DNA of 19,793 bases from Caldilineae bacterium. Its GTDB lineage: Bacteria; Chloroflexota; Anaerolineae; J102. Location: positions 1 to 19,793 of the forward strand of contig DUEF01000070.1 in the NCBI GenBank assembly GCA_011176555.1. Reading direction: 5' to 3'. The notes beneath the pieces are model-generated. The model was not told the DNA's origin, ran no database searches, and saw nothing but the letters and a program-made list of their open reading frames with translations. This document shows positions 14,723 to 19,793 of this stretch, one piece after another (positions within the stretch are counted from its first letter, which is position 1; each line of letters opens with the position of its first letter). The position numbers and the translations under genes were made by a program.

Positions 14723-17700
14723 CTATTCCAGCATGTAGGTCACAGTCAACATGGCGGGTTTAGCCAGGTAGGATTCGAGGCTGTCGAACACGACTCGACC
14801 AAAGGGACCGGTGGCGGAAATGGCCAGTTGCCCCATTTGCTCCGCCGTTGTCGCCTGAGCGCCCATCGCATCCCAGGCAGCTACGTTGTCGGTTACATCA
14901 AAGGTCATCATGCCCAGTTCGTTGGGTACAGCGACCGATTCACCGGGATTGTACACGGCGGGTGCAGTGTCGTAGGTGACCGTCGTCGAATCGAAGGGGT
15001 TGACGTTCAATACCGTTAGTTCCTTACCCCACGCACCGGATTCGAAGGTGGTGTTAATCATCAGTTCAGCGTTGACGATTTCCATGCCTTCGGGCAGGGC
15101 GCTGCGATCGAAGGTGAGCAAGGCGTTGTCCAGACCGGAGGTGCGCACGACAAGGGCAACGTGTGTATCGAAGTTAAGGCCGCTGCTGGTGCTGCTGCCC
15201 TTGACCCAGGTGTCGGCCACGAGAGGAATCTCGACTGTGCGCAGGCCATCGTCGTAGATATCGATGGGGTCGCTGGTCATCGCCTGGATGAAGCTGGCGT
15301 CGTCGAACCAGGAGGCCGAATGCTGGATCACGCCTTCATAGCTCGTCACTTCCACCGAGAAGCCGAATTCCACCGTCTCCCCGGTGCCGATGACGCCTTT
15401 CCAGCCCATCGCGACCGGCGCATCGTCAGTCGCTGCGGCGGACACGGGCATCTCTACGCCGTATTTGGCGGCGATCTCGGCCATGTCACCGGCAAAGAGC
15501 GGGAAGACGCCGCCCCAGCCGCTGCCTTTGATGCCCATGACGTCGCTGTCGAAGGGAATCATCGCGAAGGCGTCCATACGTGTGCCGATGTTGGTGGCTT
15601 TCACGGAAATATCGATGGTGTCGCCGTACATGACGGGATCGGCGCTGGGCGTCTGGGTGATGCCTCCGTCGAGTTCCATCATCGAGTTCCAGAAGCGGAC
15701 AGTGGCTTGCTCTTCCGACTCCTCCAGGATTTCCAGGTGGATGCCGTACTGCACCCCTGCATCGCCGGGGTTGCCGGTTCCGAGGCCGCCGGGGCCGATG
15801 GGAATGCCGTAAAGCGCTTCGAAGGGCGTGCCATCCGGCCAGGTGACGGGGGTGCTGTAGTTACCGCGGGCGGGAATAGCGGCGCTGCTGTCCCAGTCAT
15901 GCAGGTAGACGTAGGGGCCGCCGCCAGGATAGTAGAAGCCGGGATAGTAGCCCATGCTATCGTGGAAAGCGTAGACGCCCGGTTCGCTGGGCCAGGTCTT
16001 TTCTTCGAGCGGTGGGTCTTCGTACCTGCCGGTGTCAAGATTGTAGCCGAGTTTCGCCGATTTCTCGTTGGTGTCGTGGAGGGTGAAGGCGGCGTTGCCA
16101 GACTTGGTGCGTCCGTACATCGTAAGACCGACCAAACCATCCTGGAAGCTGTCGAAATGCGTATCGAAGCGCATAGGCCAGAAGTGGGAGTCGACCACCA
16201 ATAGACCATATTTGGGGCCGTAGCCGGGACCTTCGCCCAGATCGCTGCCGATCTCGTAGTCGAAATCCTGGCCGGTGTTGCGGTAGCTGATCACCATGCC
16301 GGGCGTGCTGAAGGGCATGCGTTCGACCGCCCATTCGGTGTCGCTGGACCAGTAGGTGTAGTAGGGATCGTTCAACGAGGGGTTGAACATGCCATTGTCG
16401 TCCCACCACTCCGCCAGGTAGTATTGCTCATCGCTGCGGGTGAAGGGCACGACCATCCAACCCTCATTGGTCCAGTCGCTGAAGTCGTTCTCCAGATCGT
16501 TTTCGTAGAGGGTTCCACTGTCGTCGACCAGCAGGAGATTGTCTACCCACCAGCCCGGATTGGCCACGGCGGGGTCGGTCAGATAGCGGAAGCGCAAGCC
16601 CACGGTGGAGCCGGCATAGGTGGAGAGGTCGAAGTGGAGGTTGGCTTCACCGCCGCCGGTGAGGCCCCAGCCCTGGTTGTTGCCATTGGGGTCGGTGTCG
16701 GTGAGGACGCCGTCCATGTCGGGCAAGGTCATCCAGGTGGCGCCGCCGTCGGTGGAGACTTCGAGGTAGCCGTAGTCCCAATCTTCTTCGATGTCCCAGT
16801 AGGCGTCGAAGGAGAAGACGACCTCGCCAGTGGCCGCGCTGAGGTCGAAGTCGCGGTACACGCGGTTATCCATCAGGTCGCCGGAAGTGGAGTACCAGCC
16901 CTTGCCTTCGCCGGCCATGTTGTCGATGAAGGTTTCGAGGTCAGGTAACTTGATGAGGATGCCATCCTCGGTTCCTTCCGGTTTGTCGCGGTTGCGGCCC
17001 AGGAGGATCTCCATTTCGGGATCATCGTAGTTGATGACCTTGGGATTGCGCCAGCCGAGCATGGTGTCTTGCCAGAGGTTGTGGCCCACGGGTCGGGTGC
17101 CGCCCAAGGGGCCGCCCCAAACGCCGGAGGTGTGAGGCGCGCCCCACCAGGAGTTGGAGTTCGAGCCATCGACCGAATAGAGGTCGGGCAGACCCCATTG
17201 GTGCTCGTATTCTTCGACGATCACGCCCAGGTCCAGTGGTTCGGGATCCTGGTTGTAGCCCTGCACGAAGTAGTCGTCGCTGGGGTCGCCGGGGGTGTCG
17301 TTGCCGCAGATCTGGGGTTGGTCGTCGAAGCCGGGCAGGAAGGCGGAGCTGTGACTCCAGATGCAGTCCGGGCAGCCGCGTTCCGCGCCATCACCGGCGT
17401 GCACCAACACGAAGGCGTCGATGATATGGTCGCCATCCGCGTCGTACTGGCTGCAACCCAGGGTGTCGCCGTAGGTTTCCACGATCTTGTTGACGACATC
17501 GACGGGCAACTGGCGGCTGTTGTGGCCGACCTGGTCGCCCGGAGCATTGCTGGTGCAAACGCCCGGTTCGTACTCGTAGTAGTCGGCGTAGCCGTAGTAT
17601 TCGTGGGAATGATCTACGACGACTGTTTCCTGCAGGAAGCCGCCGCCAGGCTTGGATGTGCCGTGAGACATTTCTTGCAGGAAGTTCGTGGCTGTCAGAC

Positions 17701-18427
17701 CGGTGAGATCGACCGGGCCGATGTTGGGATGGTGAACGATGCCGTAGCCGGGGGCATCAGGGCCTTCGCCGAAGACAACCGATTCGTATTTGGCTACGCT
17801 GGGATCTTCCACGAAGAAGGTGTTGTTGTCTTTGGGGCCAGGCAGAGGAATTTCACCGAGGAAGGTGGGGCCCCAGGTGAATTCGGTGTCGACACAGGGG
17901 CCAGGGTTCAGAGGATCGTCCGGGTTGGTGGGATAGGGGCGGGTGATCGTGTCCGTGCCGTCGAATTCCACTACGACGAACATGGGATTCTTCTGCGGTG
18001 TTGGCAGTTGATCTTCGGCCGCAGCGATATCGCCGCTGATCAAGGCCTTCTCACGTTGCAGCAGCTTGCGCTTGGCCAGGGGATCGGGTCCCATGTAGCT
18101 ATGCTTGAGGAAATTCTTGTACCAGGCATTCACGGCCGCGTCGATTTCGGCCTGTCCGGCATCGATGGGGACTTTGCCCTGTTGCAGCACCCAATTTTCC
18201 ACGACTTCTCGTGCGGGGGGCCGCATCGAACGCCAATAGTCGCCCATGCTGGGGGTGAATACGTACGCTTCGGGCTCTTTCTCTTGCCACAGTTTCGGAC
18301 CGGCAGACGCCGCGACATCACCGTCATCGACTTGAGCGACTGCCGTCATGCCGTTAAAGGCCATAAGCGCCAAGACAAAGATCAAACCGAGGGCTATGAC
18401 CAAGGGGAAGTGCTTTCGGAAATTCAT
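14723..18427 (-). CDS. Secreted immune-inhibitor-A-like M6 family metallopeptidase with altered zinc motif and DNRLRE module
   Basis: A 1234-residue exported protein. The signal peptide ends near 31 (TAVA). Then come an InhA-type propeptide (about 45-140) and an M6 domain (about 145-470) with YDADGDHIIDAFVLVHAG (328-345) and the zinc-motif region EEYEHQWGLPDLY (405-417). M6 enzymes normally have HExxHxxGxxD; here the first His is Glu405 (codon GAA, complement of 17213-17215), while E406, H409, G412 and D415 are present. Beta-sandwich domains follow (about 520-640, DWDYGYLEVSTDGGATW), then more InhA-like sequence to about 918, a TQTPSADP domain (from 924) and a DNRLRE/CBM96-like domain (about 1070-1234). 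ATG start at 18427 behind AAGGAG with an 11-base spacer. Related enzymes cut host or matrix proteins; this copy may be inactive or use a changed metal site. Confidence 0.88.
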   Translation of the reverse strand: MNFRKHFPLVIALGLIFVLALMAFNGMTAVAQVDDGDVAASAGPKLWQEKEPEAYVFTPSMGDYWRSMRPPAREVVENWVLQQGKVPIDAGQAEIDAAVNAWYKNFLKHSYMGPDPLAKRKLLQREKALISGDIAAAEDQLPTPQKNPMFVVVEFDGTDTITRPYPTNPDDPLNPGPCVDTEFTWGPTFLGEIPLPGPKDNNTFFVEDPSVAKYESVVFGEGPDAPGYGIVHHPNIGPVDLTGLTATNFLQEMSHGTSKPGGGFLQETVVVDHSHEYYGYADYYEYEPGVCTSNAPGDQVGHNSRQLPVDVVNKIVETYGDTLGCSQYDADGDHIIDAFVLVHAGDGAERGCPDCIWSHSSAFLPGFDDQPQICGNDTPGDPSDDYFVQGYNQDPEPLDLGVIVEEYEHQWGLPDLYSVDGSNSNSWWGAPHTSGVWGGPLGGTRPVGHNLWQDTMLGWRNPKVINYDDPEMEILLGRNRDKPEGTEDGILIKLPDLETFIDNMAGEGKGWYSTSGDLMDNRVYRDFDLSAATGEVVFSFDAYWDIEEDWDYGYLEVSTDGGATWMTLPDMDGVLTDTDPNGNNQGWGLTGGGEANLHFDLSTYAGSTVGLRFRYLTDPAVANPGWWVDNLLLVDDSGTLYENDLENDFSDWTNEGWMVVPFTRSDEQYYLAEWWDDNGMFNPSLNDPYYTYWSSDTEWAVERMPFSTPGMVISYRNTGQDFDYEIGSDLGEGPGYGPKYGLLVVDSHFWPMRFDTHFDSFQDGLVGLTMYGRTKSGNAAFTLHDTNEKSAKLGYNLDTGRYEDPPLEEKTWPSEPGVYAFHDSMGYYPGFYYPGGGPYVYLHDWDSSAAIPARGNYSTPVTWPDGTPFEALYGIPIGPGGLGTGNPGDAGVQYGIHLEILEESEEQATVRFWNSMMELDGGITQTPSADPVMYGDTIDISVKATNIGTRMDAFAMIPFDSDVMGIKGSGWGGVFPLFAGDMAEIAAKYGVEMPVSAAATDDAPVAMGWKGVIGTGETVEFGFSVEVTSYEGVIQHSASWFDDASFIQAMTSDPIDIYDDGLRTVEIPLVADTWVKGSSTSSGLNFDTHVALVVRTSGLDNALLTFDRSALPEGMEIVNAELMINTTFESGAWGKELTVLNVNPFDSTTVTYDTAPAVYNPGESVAVPNELGMMTFDVTDNVAAWDAMGAQATTAEQMGQLAISATGPFGRVVFDSLESYLAKPAMLTVTYMLE

Positions 18428-18564
18428 GTGCGGTTGTTCTCCTTGAGTGAGAAATTTTAGCGCGATAAGAGGGCGGTTTTTGTTCTTGGCACGAAGGTGG
18501 GATCGTTACGATAGCTGACCTCCTTGTCTTTGCAGACGCTAATGTAACCTCAGTGCGGAGATGT

Positions 18565-18664
18565 GAGGAGGAAAGCATCCCTTCGGCAAGCTCAGGACGT
18601 AGCCTGGGTGGGCGATAGCCCGTATCGAAGGGCGTTTTCCTCCTCCAGCGCACCCTTCGATACG
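18565..18664. repeat. Multi-arm palindromic repeat (REP/BIME-like)
   Basis: Three interlocking arms: GAGGAGGAAAGCATCCCTTCG (18565-18585, described here by its ends GAGGAGGAAA and CCCTTCG), its near-perfect inverse at 18626-18645, and a perfect 12-bp inverted repeat CGTATCGAAGGG (18621-18632) with CCCTTCGATACG (18653-18664). The last is followed by CTTTTT on the plus strand. The CCCTTCG-CAAGCTCAGGA wording resembles widespread bacterial intergenic REP elements. It lies in the long M6 leader and would form strong hairpins in that RNA. Confidence 0.6.
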
Positions 18665-18847
18665 CTTTTTGCTTTGATTCAGGCTACTCAGGATGCTAAT
18701 TCCGAACTGATGTTGATGTAATGTCGTTCAACCGGATTTCGTGGGATTCATTCCCGACTTCCCGGAAATCCAAAGGAACCATGTAAAATGGTGTTTGAAC
18801 TATTGCATTCACCGTTCTGACAGCCAACAAAAAAAGCACACGCACCA

Positions 18848-18863
18848 GGAACCATATGGTTCC
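18848..18863. promoter_or_regulatory. Perfect 16-bp palindrome, possible operator or RNA hairpin
   Basis: GGAACCATATGGTTCC is fully self-complementary. A partial copy of its half-site, GGAACCATG, occurs 70 bp to the left with its own CCAT/ATGG pairing. On the minus strand it is followed 12 nt later by seven T. It could be a dimeric regulator site or a weak leader hairpin; the sequence does not decide. Confidence 0.3.
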
Positions 18864-18988
18864 CTATCTTGTAGTTGTCGATTGCATAGGTGCCAGTTCA
18901 TACGTTTCCCCCTCTACCGGATACTGCTGGGAAGTCATTTCTTCAGGATATGATTGGAGAGTCTGCACCGAATGGCCGCCGGAAGTCA

Positions 18989-19025
18989 GATACTGAAGTA
19001 TCGTATACCGAGATGGTGATACGAT
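18989..19025. repeat. Overlapping inverted repeats in the M6 leader region
   Basis: GATACTGAAGTATC (18989-19002) is a 14-nt palindrome with a 2-nt centre; it overlaps ATCGTAT (19000-19006), which is repeated inverted as ATACGAT (19019-19025). The rest of 18700-19190 shows no convincing gene; the small open frames there lack ribosome sites and family resemblance. Confidence 0.35.
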
Positions 19026-19199
19026 GAAAAAAGTGTTTTGTGGTGAATACCCTGACGGCGACCTTTGCCGAAACGTGAACGCTAGGCCTGTTCTGACCAG
19101 AATTGCCAGATATGGCAGTTTTCGAGGCAAAAACGGCAAGGTTGACCATCCGTTTTAAGCTGAAAGAAGAGGCTTAGTCATTATGTCGAAACTCTACAC

Positions 19200-19228
19200 A
19201 TTGTAGGAGGGAAATAGGCGGCTGTCAA
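19200..19228 (-). promoter_or_regulatory. Strong sigma-70-type promoter upstream of the M6 gene
   Basis: On the minus strand: perfect TTGACA (19228-19223), 17-bp spacer, TACAAT (19205-19200, five of six). It begins 15 bp past the hairpin that ends the third gene. The predicted start near 19193 implies an unusually long leader of about 765 nt to the M6 ATG at 18427, unless a closer promoter exists that I did not recognise. Confidence 0.6.
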
Positions 19229-19243
19229 GTCGTTTGAATGCGT

Positions 19244-19273
19244 CAGGGTCTGGACGTTGCCGCCCAGACCCTG
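19244..19273. terminator. Terminator-like hairpin after the third protease-like gene
   Basis: A perfect 10-bp stem, CAGGGTCTGG (19244-19253) and CCAGACCCTG (19264-19273), with a 10-nt loop, 64 bp past the stop at 19337. It is the same length as the hairpin at 14639-14668 and differs in the stem by one compensatory pair. No clear T-run follows on the minus strand. Confidence 0.55.
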
Positions 19274-19336
19274 ATCGTCGAGAGATGTAACAGGATGTAA
19301 CCGCTTAACGCCTTGTTCCATCGGAGGTTTTTGGCT

Positions 19337-19793
19337 TTACTCTGCAGGTCGATAGGTCACTGTCAACATGGCGGGCTTGCCTTCGTAGCTTTCGAGGCTG
19401 TCGAATACAACGCGGCCAAAGGGACCGGTGGCGGAAATGGCCAGTTGGCCCATTTGCTCCGCCGTTGTCGCCTGAGCGCCCATCGCATCCCAGGCAGCTA
19501 CGTTGTCGGTTACATTGAAGGTCATCATGCCCAGTTCGTTGGGTACAGCGACCGATTCGCCGGGATTGTACACGGCGGGAGCGTCGTCGTAGGTCACCGT
19601 GGTGGAGTCGAAGGCTTCCGTGTTCAGCACCGTCAGTTCTTTACCCCATGCGCCGGATTCGAAAGTGGCGTTGATGGTCAGTTCGGCATCCATGATTTCC
19701 ACACCTTCGGGTAATGCACTACGATCGAAGGTGAGCAAGGCATTGTCCAGACCGGAGGTGCGCACGACAAGGGCGGCGTGTGCATCGAAGTTA
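19337..19793 (-). CDS. C-terminal fragment of a third secreted protein with a DNRLRE (CBM96-like) module
   Basis: Open to the window edge; about 152 residues visible, ending with TAA at 19337-19339. The first readable residues are NFDAHAALVVRTSG and the last are TVTYRPAE. The fragment is the same C-terminal module as in the M6 protein, with roughly nine residues in ten identical by eye. The central part from YNPGESVAVP to FDSLESY differs at one position (Asp to Asn in the TFNVTD segment). The subtilase carries a more diverged copy. The module type (ADTWV...FDRSALP...DSTTVTYDDAP in its relatives) matches DNRLRE/CBM96-like beta domains, often linked to carbohydrate or surface binding. The catalytic part lies outside the window; by its neighbours it may be another secreted peptidase, but that is inference. 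Confidence 0.8.
   Translation of the reverse strand, partial: NFDAHAALVVRTSGLDNALLTFDRSALPEGVEIMDAELTINATFESGAWGKELTVLNTEAFDSTTVTYDDAPAVYNPGESVAVPNELGMMTFNVTDNVAAWDAMGAQATTAEQMGQLAISATGPFGRVVFDSLESYEGKPAMLTVTYRPAE

Noticed and set aside
17069..18460. Long open frame of 463 codons on the plus strand opposite the M6 gene
   Set aside because: No ribosome site, no family resemblance, and it runs antisense through the signal peptide of the M6 gene; judged a shadow.
18864..19139. Minus-strand frames of 91 and 68 codons in the M6 leader region
   Set aside because: They overlap each other in different frames, lack ribosome sites, and look like random coding; no family recognised.
1..19793. CRISPR arrays, tRNA or rRNA genes, insertion sequences, phage genes
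   Set aside because: No regularly spaced repeats, cloverleaf-type sequences, rRNA signatures, transposase motifs or phage structural genes were seen.

Overview
The window looks like chromosomal DNA of a moderately GC-rich bacterium, most likely a member of the Chloroflexota (Anaerolineae/Caldilineae type). This is an inference from three things: weak or absent Shine-Dalgarno sequences on several housekeeping genes, short dispersed palindromic repeats between genes, and very large secreted proteases built from DUF11-, nidogen- and DNRLRE-like modules. No rRNA, tRNA, CRISPR array, transposase or phage gene was seen.

Left part (1-9250), mostly plus strand, holds ordinary metabolic and housekeeping genes. 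These are the 3' end of a nucleoside/simple-sugar ABC permease overlapping its tandem ATPase (1-1806), a convergent ferredoxin-NADP reductase (minus), argS, serA, a small VanZ-like membrane protein (minus), and ftsH from a GTG start behind an extended -10 promoter. The argS gene has a consensus promoter about 175 bp upstream. A terminator-like hairpin lies between that promoter and the gene, so argS may be attenuated.

Right part (9318-19793), all minus strand, is a tandem cluster of three secreted proteins that share a C-terminal DNRLRE (CBM96-like) module: a multi-domain subtilase of 1646 aa, an immune-inhibitor-A-like M6 metallopeptidase of 1234 aa, and the C-terminus of a third protein cut by the window edge. 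The M6 protein and the third protein are nearly identical across this module, down to long runs of DNA, which points to recent module duplication or gene conversion. The M6 protein has Glu where the first zinc-binding His of HExxH is expected.

The cluster repeats a layout: stop codon, about 55-65 bp, a 30-nt hairpin (with a compensatory base-pair change between copies), 15-24 bp, a near-perfect TTGACA-N17-TANAAT promoter, a long untranslated leader (about 320 and 770 nt), an AAGGAG ribosome site, and a signal peptide. The subtilase leader contains a folded region followed by a textbook intrinsic terminator about 100 nt before the start codon. It is the best candidate here for an undescribed RNA switch or attenuator. 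Together the genes suggest a cell that exports large adhesive proteases, each transcribed and probably controlled separately.
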